From: Thermosipho atlanticus DSM 15807
GTDB taxonomy: Bacteria; Thermotogota; Thermotogae; Thermotogales; Fervidobacteriaceae
Direction of reading: 5' to 3'
Assembly (NCBI RefSeq): GCF_900129985.1
Contig: NZ_FQXN01000001.1
Coordinates: forward strand, 372,001 to 436,000
Length of the DNA stretch: 64,000 bases
The translations under genes were made by a program, and so were the position numbers. The notes under the pieces are model-generated. The model was not told where the DNA came from. It was given only the letters and a program-made list of their open reading frames with translations, and did not search any database. Positions 10,891-20,623 of this stretch are shown in pieces (positions within the stretch are counted from its first letter, which is position 1; each line of letters begins with the position of its first letter).

Positions 10891-12522
10891 ATGGAAAATA
10901 ACTTTGAAAAAATGCTGGAAAATTATCTTTTTAATGAGGTAAAAGTTGGAACGGTAGTAGAAGGTGTGGTTGTAAGGTCAACAGATACGGATGTTTTTGT
11001 TGATTTTGGTTGGAAAGGGGAAGGAGTGATACCAACAGATGAGTTAGTAAAAGAGCCTTCGGAGTATAAACCGGGTACAAAAATTAATTTATTGGTTTTG
11101 AGAATAAATGAAGAGGAAGGAACCGCTCTATTATCTGAACGGAGAGTATATTTAAGGAAAGCTAGAGAATTAATTAAAGAAAAGTTTGAAAATGGAGAAA
11201 AAGTAATAGGAAAAATCAAAGAAAGAGTAAAAGGAGGATATAAAGTTTTAATTGATAATGTAATTGAAGCATTTTTGCCTGGTAGAGAGTCGCTAATAAG
11301 AAGTGGCGATAAAATTCCAGAAGATTATTTAGAGTTCAAAATCATAAAATTTAACGCATCAAGGAAGAAATTAAATATTGTGGTATCGAGAAAGATAATT
11401 GTTGATGAGATGATAGATAGTTTTTATTCAAACAGAAAGCCTGGTGATGTGATTGAAGGTTTGGTAGAAAAGGTAGAAAAATTCGGAGCATTTATAAGAA
11501 TTGCTGAAGGAATTACAGGATTATTACCAAACTCGGAAGTTTCATATGATACTTCTTTGACTGTAGAAGATGTGTTGAGAGAAGGACAATCTGTAAAATT
11601 GCTAATAAAAGATATTGACAGAAATAAGAAGAGAATTATACTGAGTTTAAAAGCATTGATGCCAGATCCTTGGGAAAACATCGAGAAAAAGTATCCCATA
11701 GGGGAAGTTGTAAGTGGTATTGTAAAGAAAATTATGCCATTTGGATTCTTTGTGAATTTAGAACCCGGCATTGATGGTTTAGTGCATATTAGTGAAGTAT
11801 TTTGGGGTAGACAAGGTAGAATTCAAGATGTAGTTGAGGAAGGGGATGTAGTAAAAGTTATTGTAAAGGATGTTGATAAAGAAAACCGAAAGTTATCTTT
11901 GAGTTATAAAGAAGCAAAAGGTGATCCGTGGAAAAATATTGAAGAGAAGTATCCTGTAGGTAATGTTGTAACAGGTGTTGTAGGAGCAATTTTAAATTCA
12001 GGAGTTATAATTGACTTGGAAGAAGAAATAAGCGGTTTTTGTCCGATTTCAGAATTATCTTGGAAATATGTTGAAAAACCAGAGGAAGTTGTAACAATCA
12101 AGCAGAAAGTAAAAGCAGTTGTTACAAGTTTAGATAAAGATGCTCGAAAAATGAGACTGAGTATAAAAAGAGCTACTCAAAATCCATGGAAGCTGTTTGT
12201 GGAAAATTATAAAGAAGGAGATATAGTTACTGGAAAAATAGTCAAAAAGGTCAAAAAAGGATATATCGTTGAAATTGATGATATTGAAGCCTTTTTACCG
12301 GAAACACATGCGCTGGAAGAAAAAAATGTTGGAGATCAACTAACAGGAAGAATATTAAAGATTGTCGAAGACAAAGAAATATATAAAATTACGATAAGTG
12401 AAAAATTAAAAGAAGAAATTGAACAATTAAAAGAACTTAGTGAAAAAGCGAATGCAGAGAGGGTAGTTTCACTTGAGGGGAAGGTTAAAAATGCCAACAG
12501 TACTGATAGTAGGGAAGAGTAA
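10891..12522 (+). CDS. rpsA: 30S ribosomal protein S1 (six S1 domains)
   Basis: 543 residues with six consecutive S1 RNA-binding domains at roughly 16-85, 100-170, 182-255, 268-340, 353-425 and 438-505. Each begins with a G-x-V/I-x-G-x-V motif, for example KVGTVVEGVVV, PGDVIEGLVEKVEKFGAFI and IGEVVSGIVKKIMPFGFFV. The first two domains are the most diverged, as expected for the ribosome-docking end; domains 3 and 4 have the classic GAFI/GFFV RNA-binding face. It unwinds and delivers mRNA to the ribosome. It starts one base after ispH and its 3' end overlaps der by 32 bases. Confidence 0.9.
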   Translation: MENNFEKMLENYLFNEVKVGTVVEGVVVRSTDTDVFVDFGWKGEGVIPTDELVKEPSEYKPGTKINLLVLRINEEEGTALLSERRVYLRKARELIKEKFENGEKVIGKIKERVKGGYKVLIDNVIEAFLPGRESLIRSGDKIPEDYLEFKIIKFNASRKKLNIVVSRKIIVDEMIDSFYSNRKPGDVIEGLVEKVEKFGAFIRIAEGITGLLPNSEVSYDTSLTVEDVLREGQSVKLLIKDIDRNKKRIILSLKALMPDPWENIEKKYPIGEVVSGIVKKIMPFGFFVNLEPGIDGLVHISEVFWGRQGRIQDVVEEGDVVKVIVKDVDKENRKLSLSYKEAKGDPWKNIEEKYPVGNVVTGVVGAILNSGVIIDLEEEISGFCPISELSWKYVEKPEEVVTIKQKVKAVVTSLDKDARKMRLSIKRATQNPWKLFVENYKEGDIVTGKIVKKVKKGYIVEIDDIEAFLPETHALEEKNVGDQLTGRILKIVEDKEIYKITISEKLKEEIEQLKELSEKANAERVVSLEGKVKNANSTDSREE

Positions 12523-13807
12523 TGTAGGAAAATCAACTCTATTTAATAGGCTGATCGGAAGAAAAAAATCAATTGTAGATAATAAAGAAGGAGTTACAAG
12601 GGACGCGGTCTCTGACCGCGTCATATATAATGATAAAGAGTTTCAAATAGTTGATACTTGTGGAGTTTTTGAAAATCCTAATGATTTATTTAGTAAAAAG
12701 TCGAAAGAAAATACTTTAAACATGCTAAAAGAAGCTGAACTTATAATTTTTGTTGTTGATGGCAGAAACGGGATATCTTCTGAAGATCATTATTTAGCTG
12801 ATTTACTTAGAAAAAGCTCTGTAGATGTTATTTTTGTTGCTAATAAAGTTGAAAGTGAAAAAAAATTTATGGAAGTTTTGCCTGATTTGTATACTTTGGG
12901 ATTTGATGAACCTTTAAAAATCTCAGCGGAACATGGAAAAAATATAGATGTGTTAATTGAAAAAATAATTGCAAAGCTTGAAGAAAAAGGTTTCGACTTG
13001 AGAATAAAGGAGGATAGTAGAAAAGAAATAATAAGGGTAGCGTTGGTTGGAAGACCAAATGCTGGAAAATCTTCACTGTTTAATTCTATTCTTAATACTG
13101 AAAGGGCGTTAGTTACACCTATCCCAGGTACAACACGCGATTCTGTTGATGAATTGGTAGAATTGAATGGAAGAAAGTTTTTATTTATTGATACGGCGGG
13201 TTTAAGAAGAAAGAGTAAAGTAGAATATAAAAGCTTGGATATGTACAGTAATGTAAGATCAATTAGAAGTATTGAATTTGCAGATGTTGTTGTAATAGTT
13301 GTTGATGCAACTGAAGGAATTACTCACCAAGATCAGAGAATATCTGGTATAGCGGAAAAAAGAGGAAAAGCAACGGTGGTTGTATTTAATAAAATAGATC
13401 TTGTGAAAAATTTCAGGGAAAGAAAAGGGGAATTTTTGTATCAGTTTGAAGAGAAGTTATATTTTATAAATTACAGTCCGTTGGTCTTTACAAGTACAGT
13501 GGAGAAGAAAGGAATAGATGTCCTTATAAGAGCTATTGAAGAAGCGTATAAATCACTTCATCATAGAGTTTCAACTAGTGCGGTAAATGCCGCAATTCAG
13601 AGGATGATGATGTTTACACCACCTCCCAGGGGATTGAAAATTCTTTATGGAACACAAGTTGATATAAAGCCACCAACGTTTTTGTTTTTTACAAATGGTA
13701 AAAAAGTGCCAGACTCATATCAGAATTTAATTAGGAGGACAATTAGGGAGAATATTTATCATTTTTCTGGGGCTCCTTTGTTCCTCAAATTCAAATCAAG
13801 ACATTAG
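12491..13807 (+). CDS. der: Ribosome biogenesis GTPase Der (EngA)
   Basis: Tandem GTPase needed for 50S subunit maturation. Two G domains are seen: G1 motifs GKSNVGKST (about residue 8) and GRPNAGKSS (about 185), G3 motifs DTCG and DTAG, and G4 motifs NKVE and NKID. A C-terminal KH-like domain follows (VNAAIQRMMMFTPPPRGLKILYGTQ). I start at ATG 12491, giving MPTVLIVGKSNVGKST, with gaggggaagg upstream; an in-frame start at 12473 adds six residues but has no ribosome site. The gene starts inside rpsA, so its translation is probably coupled. An 9-bp perfect hairpin (12602-12622) lies in the first G domain coding region. Confidence 0.95.
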   Translation: MPTVLIVGKSNVGKSTLFNRLIGRKKSIVDNKEGVTRDAVSDRVIYNDKEFQIVDTCGVFENPNDLFSKKSKENTLNMLKEAELIIFVVDGRNGISSEDHYLADLLRKSSVDVIFVANKVESEKKFMEVLPDLYTLGFDEPLKISAEHGKNIDVLIEKIIAKLEEKGFDLRIKEDSRKEIIRVALVGRPNAGKSSLFNSILNTERALVTPIPGTTRDSVDELVELNGRKFLFIDTAGLRRKSKVEYKSLDMYSNVRSIRSIEFADVVVIVVDATEGITHQDQRISGIAEKRGKATVVVFNKIDLVKNFRERKGEFLYQFEEKLYFINYSPLVFTSTVEKKGIDVLIRAIEEAYKSLHHRVSTSAVNAAIQRMMMFTPPPRGLKILYGTQVDIKPPTFLFFTNGKKVPDSYQNLIRRTIRENIYHFSGAPLFLKFKSRH

Positions 13808-13819
13808 GAGGGGTTATAT

Positions 13820-14893
13820 ATGAAAAAGCTTTTTGTTGTAGTATTACTAGGAGTGTTTTTCATTAGTATTTTTGGTTTTAAAGTTATCATGGTAACTGAT
13901 GTTGGTGGCTTAGGCGATGGTTCTTTTATGGATGGAACATGGTCTGGAATTGTTAAAGCATGTAAAGAGCTTGGGATAGAATACGATGTAATTCAATCAA
14001 AAGAACAGAGTGATTACATACCGAATTTAAGTAAAGCTGCAGAAATTGCAGATGTTGTGTTTGCCGTAGGATTTTTAATGTCCGATTCATTTTATAAAGT
14101 AGCCGAGCAATATCCTGGTACATATTTTGTAGGAATTGATTTTACAAGTGAGAATAATTTGCCAAACGTTATGACTTTTACATTTAAAGAACAAGAGGGA
14201 AGTTTTTTAACAGGATATTTAGCTGCGGGAATGACAAAAACAGGAAAAGTTGCAATCATTGGAGGAATTCCTATTCCGCCAGTTCAAAGATATGCTATAG
14301 GCTTCTTAGCAGGTGTTAAAGCTTATAACCAACTTCATGGTACAAATGTTGAAGGAAAATTGGTTTACGCCAATACATTTATAGATCCTAAAAAAGGTAA
14401 AGAGTTGACACAGGCATTGATGAGTGAAGGTGTAGATATAATCCAACAAGCATGTGGCGGTACTGCTTTGGGAATAATAGAAGCTATAAAAGAAGAAAAT
14501 AATAAGTGTTCAAATGCAAAGAATTTGAGTGAGTTACTTGATTATTTATATGATAATAATGGATATTTCATGTTAGGTGGAGATGTTGAACAAGAATGGC
14601 AAGCTCCAGGTCATATTTTAGCAAGTGCTATAAAAAGGGTAGATGTTGCAAGTTATTTAGGAGTTGTGAAAGCCTTCAACGGTGAATGGACTTCGGGTAA
14701 TGTTGAACTTGGTATAAAGGAAGATGGTGAAGGAATTAGTAGAATGCCATTTACAAAAGGATTAGTTCCTAACAGACTTCTTGCGGAAATAGAATATTTG
14801 ATAAAGTTAGTTAAGGAAGGACAGTTAGTAATTCCATCTACTGAAGATGAATTAAATGCTTTTAGAGTTAAAAAAATAGAATTTCCTTTTTAA
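13820..14893 (+). CDS. BMP/PnrA-family substrate-binding protein
   Basis: Secreted binding protein of the basic membrane protein family, which in characterised members binds purine nucleosides for an ABC importer. The N-terminus is a signal peptide (MKKLFVVVLLGVFFISIFG) without a lipobox cysteine, so it is probably soluble in the periplasmic space. The mature part begins with KVIMVTDVGGLGDGSFMDG, the family hallmark, and has GFLAGVKAYNQ and GGTALGIIEAIKE. A roughly 25-residue insertion (EENNKCSNAKNLSELL region, about 218-242) sits before the strand FMLGGDVEQEWQAPG. No permease or ATPase genes adjoin it, so it is an orphan component here. It lies 12 bp after der and 12 bp before the flavodiiron gene. 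Confidence 0.85.
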   Translation: MKKLFVVVLLGVFFISIFGFKVIMVTDVGGLGDGSFMDGTWSGIVKACKELGIEYDVIQSKEQSDYIPNLSKAAEIADVVFAVGFLMSDSFYKVAEQYPGTYFVGIDFTSENNLPNVMTFTFKEQEGSFLTGYLAAGMTKTGKVAIIGGIPIPPVQRYAIGFLAGVKAYNQLHGTNVEGKLVYANTFIDPKKGKELTQALMSEGVDIIQQACGGTALGIIEAIKEENNKCSNAKNLSELLDYLYDNNGYFMLGGDVEQEWQAPGHILASAIKRVDVASYLGVVKAFNGEWTSGNVELGIKEDGEGISRMPFTKGLVPNRLLAEIEYLIKLVKEGQLVIPSTEDELNAFRVKKIEFPF

Positions 14894-14905
14894 AGGAGGG
14901 AGATA

Positions 14906-16093
14906 GTGGAACGAGTAATAAATATAACAGATGACATTTTTTATGTTGGAGTAAACGATAGAGAAACATATTTATTTGAAGGCCTTTGGCCTCTTCCAAA
15001 AGGTGTCAGTTATAATTCATATCTAATTAAAGATAAGAAAAATGTTTTGATTGATACTGTAAAAGTAAGTAAATCAGATTTATTTATACAGAAAATAAAA
15101 GATATTATTAATGGAAATTCACTAGATTACTTAATCATAAATCATATGGAACCTGATCATTCTGGTTCGATACTTGCGATTTTAAATGCGTTTCCTAATA
15201 TAAAGATTGTTGGAAATAAAAAAACATTTGAATTTTTGAAAGCATTATATGGGATTGATGAGAATTTGCTTGAAGTTAAGGATGGTGATGAGTTAGTTCT
15301 TGGAAAGCATAAATTGAAGTTTTTTTTGACCCCAATGATTCATTGGCCTGAAACAATGATTACATATGAGGTTACTGAAAAAATCGCATTTACAGGAGAT
15401 GCATTCGGGGGTTTTGGTACTTTAGATGGAGGAATCTTTGATGATGAAGTAGATATTGAATATTATAAAAATGAAATTAGAAGATATTATTCAAATATTG
15501 TTGGGAAATTTGGACCTATGGTTCAAAAAGCTTTAAAAAGATTATCTGGAATCGATATAAAGATTATTGCTTCAACTCATGGTCCAGTATGGAGGAACAA
15601 TCCTCAAGTCATAGTTGATTTGTACGATAAATGGAGCAAATATGAAGCTGAAGATGGTGTTGTGATAGTATATGGTTCTATGTACGGGAATACAGAGAAA
15701 ATGGCCGATTATATTGCAAATGTTCTTGCAAAGAAAGGGATTAAAAATATTAGAGTTATGAATGCCTCCAAAGTTCATGAATCATACATAATAAATGAAA
15801 TTTGGAGGTTTAAAGGAGTTATTATTGGAACATGTACTTACAATAACGGCATATTTCCGCCAGTAGAAAATCTTTTAATTAATTTAAGTCATAAAGGATT
15901 GAAAAATCGTATATTTGGCGTATTTGGAACGTATGGTTGGAGTGGTGGAGGAGTTAAAGGAGTCGTCGAATACCTACAGAAGAACAATTGGGAGTTAGTA
16001 TGTGAACCAATTGAAGTGCAATTTAGTCCAAGTTCGGAAGATTTGGAGAACTTGGAAAAATTAGCGGAATGTTTCGTAGATAGAATGAACTAA
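14906..16093 (+). CDS. Flavodiiron protein (FprA-type oxygen/NO reductase)
   Basis: Cytoplasmic detoxification enzyme that reduces O2 to water or NO to N2O in anaerobes. The N-terminal metallo-beta-lactamase-like domain carries the di-iron ligands H80, E82, D84 (NHMEPDHSGS), a further histidine in IHWPETM, GDAFGGFG and the last ligand in STHGPVW. The C-terminal flavodoxin domain (about 253-395) has the FMN loop VYGSMYGNTEKMA and GTYGWSGGGVKGV. 395 residues is the normal core length, with no rubredoxin or flavin reductase fusion. Start GTG 14906 follows aaaggaggg at good spacing. A strong terminator follows it, closing the upstream operon. Confidence 0.93.
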   Translation: MERVINITDDIFYVGVNDRETYLFEGLWPLPKGVSYNSYLIKDKKNVLIDTVKVSKSDLFIQKIKDIINGNSLDYLIINHMEPDHSGSILAILNAFPNIKIVGNKKTFEFLKALYGIDENLLEVKDGDELVLGKHKLKFFLTPMIHWPETMITYEVTEKIAFTGDAFGGFGTLDGGIFDDEVDIEYYKNEIRRYYSNIVGKFGPMVQKALKRLSGIDIKIIASTHGPVWRNNPQVIVDLYDKWSKYEAEDGVVIVYGSMYGNTEKMADYIANVLAKKGIKNIRVMNASKVHESYIINEIWRFKGVIIGTCTYNNGIFPPVENLLINLSHKGLKNRIFGVFGTYGWSGGGVKGVVEYLQKNNWELVCEPIEVQFSPSSEDLENLEKLAECFVDRMN

Positions 16094-16100
16094 TTTTTTA

Positions 16101-16134
16101 GGGCTCCCTTTTAGTAGGGAGCTTTTGTTTTTTT
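16101..16134 (+). terminator. Intrinsic terminator after the flavodiiron gene
   Basis: A perfect 6-bp GC-rich stem (gctccc 16103-16108 with gggagc 16117-16122) with an 8-base loop is followed by a run of T from 16123 (ttttgttttttt). It lies eight bases past the stop codon. Confidence 0.9.
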
Positions 16135-16181
16135 AAAATTCGAAAAAATATGTTAAAATTTTTTAGAGGTGAAAATAAATT

Positions 16182-17117
16182 ATGATTAATTTAAAGCAAT
16201 ATTTAGTGTTTTTTTTGCTTTTAGCTATTATTGCTATTTTGTTTGTTTATTGGTATTTTTATTTAAGTAATAGAGTTGGTTTTTTGTATTCAACCAAAAA
16301 TATTTCGTATAATTTTTTGAAGGATTATCATGGAGAATTACATTTAATTGAATATAATGAAGAAGGTAGACATGAAAAGATAATTAGATCGCTTAAAAGT
16401 AAGGGAATTAATATAATAATTGGTCCGATGTTTAGTGAGGATGGAAAAAAATTATTACCATTTTTGGAAAAATATGATTTAGTGGCTTTTTCACCAACAA
16501 TTACCTCAAAACGATTGTTGGCAAGCACTAATAGAATTTTTTCGCTTGTACCAGATAATGACTATTTGATTGATACAATTGAGAATTTTTTAAGGAGTAA
16601 AAATGTTAAAAATGTTTTAATCATTCTTGACCCGAGGAACAAAGCTTATTCAAATGAATTTGTAAAAATAATTGAGAATTTTAAAGGTGATTATTGGTAT
16701 TATTACGGTTTAAACACTTTGTTTTCACATAGCAAAGACTGGAATAAATATGATGCTATAGTAATTACAACTACATCAAAAGAAGCAATTGACATCATTA
16801 TACAGATAAGTTCAATTTATAAAGGTTTATTTGTTTTAACTGATAGTGCATTGGATATGGAATTAACAAAATACAATGGGCCTAAAGAAAAAATTTATTT
16901 GATTTCGTTTACTGATAATCCTTTTAATTATGTTGCTGATCTTATTGAAGAAGCTATTGATTTAGTTGCTTCTCACAAATTTTTGAGTGCAAATCAAGTT
17001 ATAAGTTTTTATTTGCAAAATAATTTTGTTGATGGTAAAAGATTTAATTATATTGGCACATTACAAAGAAAAATAAAGGTACTTAATTTTTCTGAGATAA
17101 AGGTGGGAAATGAATAG
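16182..17117 (+). CDS. Membrane-anchored periplasmic-binding-like protein
   Basis: 311 residues. One membrane helix (about 7-26) is followed by an extracytoplasmic domain resembling type I periplasmic binding proteins of the Leu/Ile/Val class: GINIIIGPMFSEDGKKLLPFLEKYDLVAFSPTITS matches the usual GxxAIIGPxxSxxxxAxxP region, and NVLIILDPRNKAYSNEF the second-domain strand. It is not attached to any ABC transporter. It overlaps the start of the HD-GYP gene by eight bases, so the pair may form a sensor and output unit; that is inference. The function is otherwise unknown to me. Confidence 0.65.
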   Translation: MINLKQYLVFFLLLAIIAILFVYWYFYLSNRVGFLYSTKNISYNFLKDYHGELHLIEYNEEGRHEKIIRSLKSKGINIIIGPMFSEDGKKLLPFLEKYDLVAFSPTITSKRLLASTNRIFSLVPDNDYLIDTIENFLRSKNVKNVLIILDPRNKAYSNEFVKIIENFKGDYWYYYGLNTLFSHSKDWNKYDAIVITTTSKEAIDIIIQISSIYKGLFVLTDSALDMELTKYNGPKEKIYLISFTDNPFNYVADLIEEAIDLVASHKFLSANQVISFYLQNNFVDGKRFNYIGTLQRKIKVLNFSEIKVGNE

Positions 17118-18525
17118 AATAAAAAAAAGGTTTGTATTTGTTATTTTTATGTTATTGGTGATATTACAATTGTTCTTTTTTTATATGTTTTTACAAAGCC
17201 ATTTAACCTCTGGGGTTAAAGTTTTTGCTGCGTTTATAAATAATTTATTTAGTACTGACAATTTTATCGTATCAAAGTTAGATTTGAATTTTTTTGATAA
17301 AAAATTGAATCAGAATTTATCTGGTATTTTGAACGAAGGTCCGAATTCTTACATTGAAGGTATATACTATTCGAATATGAGTTTGAAATATGTAAAAAAA
17401 GTAAAAGATGGATATTTACTTTATGAAATTCCTGAACGAGTAATTAAAATGCCACAAGCTGAAGAAGAAGAGTTTTTGATTCTTTTTAAAAATGAAGTAG
17501 TTTATTCCAACAATTACGAATTAATAGGTTCAAAATTAGAGACAAAGGGCTTATTTTCAAAATCTGAGGTAACTGACTATGGATTTGAAGTAGTTATAAG
17601 ATATGATCTAAAAAAAGTTTTAAAATATTCTGTTTACTTTTTACTACCTTTGCTCTTTTTGTATATGCTTTTGTTGTATGTTATCAAATTCTACAGTGAA
17701 AAAGATGAAAAAGTTTGTAATTCAATCAACAATATAGTTAGTGAACTAAAAAATTCATATGAAAAACTCAAAAAAAGAGAAACAGTTCAGTGTCATTGTT
17801 TAGATACGGATGTTCCAGAGTTGGAGAATTTACAGAATACTTTGAAATTAATTTTTGATGAATTTTCTGGAATAATTAAAGAATATAAGGTTACTTCATC
17901 CTCTTTTAAGAAAACTATTAAAGAACTTGAGGAAACACACAAGTTGGTTAATGAAAGGGATTTACAATTAATTACTGCCTTGGCTGAAGCTGTTGAATTA
18001 AAGGATACTGTTACTGGGAATCATTCGAAAAAAGTAGTAGATTTATCCGTTGAAATTGCTAATCTATTGGGTATTAGTGATCCTGAAGAAATTGAAGCAA
18101 TAAAATACGGTGCCATTTTGCACGATATTGGAAAGATTGGAATTCCAGAGTCAATTTTAAATAAACCATCAAAATTGACAGCCGAAGAATTTGAAATAAT
18201 GAAGAAACATACAATTTATGGTGAAAAAATAATAAAATCAATTCCTGGTTGGGATTTAGTTGCAGAAATAATTAGACATCATCATGAAAATTGGGATGGA
18301 AGTGGATATCCAGATGGCTTGAAAGGCGATGAGATATCTTTAAGAGCGCAAATAATATCAATTGCAGATGTTTTTACAGCATTGACTGAAGATAGACCAT
18401 ATAGAAAAGCTTTGAGTGAGGAGGAAGCTTTGGAAATAATAAGAAATATGGTTGGTCAGAAATTTTCTGAAAAGATTTATACTGTTTTTCTAGAAGCATT
18501 AAGAAGATTTAAGAAACGTGGTTGA
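17110..18525 (+). CDS. Membrane HD-GYP domain protein (putative cyclic-di-GMP phosphodiesterase)
   Basis: 471 residues. Two membrane helices (about 7-29 and 173-193) flank a roughly 145-residue extracytoplasmic domain without a recognised name. A coiled-coil linker with two cysteines (CHC, 228-230) leads to a C-terminal HD-GYP domain. Its metal site residues are visible: H338-D339 in AILHDIGKIG, the HHHE stretch at 390-393, and GYP at 399-401 in DGSGYPDGLKG, then SIADVFTALTEDRPYR. All key residues of active enzymes are kept. HD-GYP proteins hydrolyse cyclic-di-GMP to pGpG or GMP. It starts inside the preceding binding-protein-like gene. The promoter of rpmH overlaps its stop codon. Confidence 0.88.
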   Translation: MNRIKKRFVFVIFMLLVILQLFFFYMFLQSHLTSGVKVFAAFINNLFSTDNFIVSKLDLNFFDKKLNQNLSGILNEGPNSYIEGIYYSNMSLKYVKKVKDGYLLYEIPERVIKMPQAEEEEFLILFKNEVVYSNNYELIGSKLETKGLFSKSEVTDYGFEVVIRYDLKKVLKYSVYFLLPLLFLYMLLLYVIKFYSEKDEKVCNSINNIVSELKNSYEKLKKRETVQCHCLDTDVPELENLQNTLKLIFDEFSGIIKEYKVTSSSFKKTIKELEETHKLVNERDLQLITALAEAVELKDTVTGNHSKKVVDLSVEIANLLGISDPEEIEAIKYGAILHDIGKIGIPESILNKPSKLTAEEFEIMKKHTIYGEKIIKSIPGWDLVAEIIRHHHENWDGSGYPDGLKGDEISLRAQIISIADVFTALTEDRPYRKALSEEEALEIIRNMVGQKFSEKIYTVFLEALRRFKKRG

Positions 18526-18550
18526 TTAAAATTTAAATTTATGTTAATAT
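18522..18550 (+). promoter_or_regulatory. Promoter of the rpmH operon
   Basis: TTGATT (18522-18527) and TAATAT (18545-18550) are spaced by 17 bases, and a TG dinucleotide one base before the -10 makes it an extended -10 promoter. The -35 box overlaps the stop codon of the HD-GYP gene. Confidence 0.75.
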
Positions 18551-18588
18551 AAATTAGGAAAATACAATAAGAAAAGGAGGAAAGGATT

Positions 18589-18723
18589 ATGAAAAGAACA
18601 TATCAACCATCAAGAATTAAAAGAAAAAGGACACATGGATTTTTAGCAAGGAAAAGAACAGCATCAGGTAGAAAAGTATTAAAGAATCGTAGAAGAAAAG
18701 GAAGATGGAGATTAGCAGTTTAA
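18589..18723 (+). CDS. rpmH: 50S ribosomal protein L34
   Basis: 44-residue basic protein starting [20 protein letters not shown] and ending GRWRLAV, an unmistakable L34. The ribosome site aaaaggagg lies about nine bases upstream of ATG 18589. The gene overlaps rnpA by 19 bases. Confidence 0.97.
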   Translation: MKRTYQPSRIKRKRTHGFLARKRTASGRKVLKNRRRKGRWRLAV

Positions 18724-19088
18724 AAACGAATACTTTTAGGAAATATGAACGCTTGAAGCTCAGGAAAGATATTTTGAATGTAATAAGAAATGGAAAAGGA
18801 ATTCAGAATGATTGGTTTGTAGTATTATATATTAGGAATGGACTAGATTACAGTAGATATGCATTTTCAGTTAAAAAGAAATTTGGAAAAGCAGTAAAAA
18901 GAAATAAATTAAAAAGATGGTTGCGTGAAAGTATTAGGAATAACAAGAGTACAATTCCAAAAGGATACGATTATTTAATAATTGCAAGGAAAAAGCTTTC
19001 AGATCAATTTGAAAATATCACTTATAAAGAATTTTTAAGCGAATTTCTTGCGATGTTTGAGAGGGTAAGCAATGAAAAAAATAGTTAA
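18705..19088 (+). CDS. rnpA: Ribonuclease P protein component
   Basis: Protein subunit of RNase P, which matures the 5' ends of tRNAs. 127 residues, with the N-terminal [21 protein letters not shown] motif and the RNR-like signature [23 protein letters not shown] 18705 lies inside the end of rpmH, and the upstream gaaaaggaag of the L34 coding sequence doubles as its ribosome site. The start is about ten residues earlier than in Thermotoga RnpA, so an internal start is possible but no better candidate is seen. Overlap with yidD is 17 bases. Confidence 0.93.
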   Translation: MEISSLKTNTFRKYERLKLRKDILNVIRNGKGIQNDWFVVLYIRNGLDYSRYAFSVKKKFGKAVKRNKLKRWLRESIRNNKSTIPKGYDYLIIARKKLSDQFENITYKEFLSEFLAMFERVSNEKNS

Positions 19089-19317
19089 AATAATGATAAG
19101 ATTCTATCAAAAGGTAATTTCACCTTTAAAACCACCTACCTGTATTTATACTCCGACTTGTTCGGAATATACTTTGCAAGCTGTTGAAAAGTTTGGAGTA
19201 ATCAAAGGATTATTCCTGGGCTTCAAGCGCATTTTGAAATGTAATCCTATGCATGAGGGTGGGGAGGATCCTGTACCTGATGAATTTTACATATTTACAA
19301 GGAGGCGGTCTCATTGA
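19072..19317 (+). CDS. yidD: Membrane protein insertion efficiency factor YidD
   Basis: 81 residues with the family core [22 protein letters not shown] and the [13 protein letters not shown] segment, including the three conserved cysteines. It has an amphipathic N-terminus and acts at the inner membrane with YidC. The start is inside rnpA (ribosome site gagggtaag) and its stop overlaps the TTG start of yidC by four bases. Confidence 0.93.
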   Translation: MKKIVKIMIRFYQKVISPLKPPTCIYTPTCSEYTLQAVEKFGVIKGLFLGFKRILKCNPMHEGGEDPVPDEFYIFTRRRSH

Positions 19318-20618
19318 AAAAGGTACTAACCGTCGTGTTTTTTTTATTAGCAGTTTTCACAGTATTAAACGCTGGAACTATTACTGTTGAAGAAAGAACA
19401 GATGGTATTTATGTGATTACTAGATTTATGGAATATCGTTTTGATTATATGGGAAACATCCAAGAAATTTACAGTATTTTGGAAAGAAGAACGAGAGTGT
19501 TCTTATATTCTAATGACGGTTTTGATGTCTTAGATGCGGGAACACCAACTTTTTCTTGGCAGGGTTTAAAAGATGGTGATAAATATTCGGAAGTAACATT
19601 GAAGTTTGCATATGATGGTGTTGAAAAGATTTTTGATTTTAAAGAAGGTCCAAATTATACTTTCAATGTCCTTGTCAACGCTTCAAAAGATGTAACTGTA
19701 AGTATTCCCAGAGTTGGATTTGAGCAGGATGATAGAGTTAGAGGAAATATATTTGTGTCTGGGTATGCAAAATCGAAAATTGTTTCTATAGTCAAGTTCA
19801 ATGAAAAATCTATTGGAGGAAATTTAGTTGCAGGAAATCAGCTAAGATTTTTGGCATACATTGGCCCTTATAAAAAAACGTTAATAAAAGATGCATTTCC
19901 AGAAGATTATGACGTCATATCCGAAATGTTAAATTCTATTTCTGGACTTAATGGTTGGTTTGATTATATAAAATATCCTCTCGTCAATTTCTTTGGTTGG
20001 ATAAATGATTTTACGAAAAACTTTGGTTTAACAATAATAATATTTACTATTATTGTTAGGTTTATTTTTTATCCTCTTTACCATGCGCAAACTAAATCTA
20101 TGATAAAAATGAGAAAAATACAACCTCTAGTTGAACAGGTAAAGAAAAAATACAAAGATCCTCAAAAGCAACAAGAAGAGTTACTAAAAATATATAGGGA
20201 AAATAAAATTAATCCTGCAAGTGGATGTTTAATGGCGTTAATTCAATTACCGGTATTTATTGTACTTTATCAAGTAATCAGGTATTATCAAGAGGAATTT
20301 GCTTTTAATGGTTCATTCTTTATATGGAAAGATTTAGCTGCAGGTGGCCTTTCTGAAAATTGGTCTTTCTTGATCATCCAAATTCTTGCAGGCTATTACC
20401 TTGCTTTAATTACAAGTCAAGATACTAAAACGGCGTGGCAAAGTATATTAATGACGTTTATATTTCCGTTTTTGTTTATAGGACTTCCGAGTGGTGTATT
20501 TCTCTATTATACAGCTAATACTTTAATTCAACTTGGAACAACATATTATATTTATAAGAAATATAAAATTAAAGGAATTACTCAACGTGAATTATGGGGT
20601 TTACCAAATAAGGGGTGA
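19314..20618 (+). CDS. yidC: Membrane protein insertase YidC
   Basis: Inserts and folds inner membrane proteins. 434 residues. A cleavable or anchor hydrophobic N-terminus ([19 protein letters not shown]) precedes a periplasmic domain (about 20-205) that is smaller than in proteobacteria. The insertase core follows, with the first core helix [20 protein letters not shown], the cytoplasmic hairpin [32 protein letters not shown], the conserved arginine region, and later helices ending in [18 protein letters not shown]. The start is TTG 19314 with ggagg eight bases upstream. The order rpmH-rnpA-yidD-yidC-jag is the standard bacterial one, but dnaA is not upstream here. Confidence 0.95.
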   Translation: MKKVLTVVFFLLAVFTVLNAGTITVEERTDGIYVITRFMEYRFDYMGNIQEIYSILERRTRVFLYSNDGFDVLDAGTPTFSWQGLKDGDKYSEVTLKFAYDGVEKIFDFKEGPNYTFNVLVNASKDVTVSIPRVGFEQDDRVRGNIFVSGYAKSKIVSIVKFNEKSIGGNLVAGNQLRFLAYIGPYKKTLIKDAFPEDYDVISEMLNSISGLNGWFDYIKYPLVNFFGWINDFTKNFGLTIIIFTIIVRFIFYPLYHAQTKSMIKMRKIQPLVEQVKKKYKDPQKQQEELLKIYRENKINPASGCLMALIQLPVFIVLYQVIRYYQEEFAFNGSFFIWKDLAAGGLSENWSFLIIQILAGYYLALITSQDTKTAWQSILMTFIFPFLFIGLPSGVFLYYTANTLIQLGTTYYIYKKYKIKGITQRELWGLPNKG

Positions 20619-20623
20619 AGTAT

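Noticed and set aside
12602-12622. Perfect 9-bp GC-rich hairpin (GACGCGGTC-tct-GACCGCGTC) inside der
   Set aside because: It lies in well-conserved coding sequence (TRDAVSDRV) and has no T-run or gene boundary. Most likely a chance result of codon choice.
18522-19320. Chromosome replication origin next to rpmH-rnpA
   Set aside because: The rpmH region is often near oriC, but dnaA is not adjacent and I saw no cluster of DnaA boxes upstream of rpmH.
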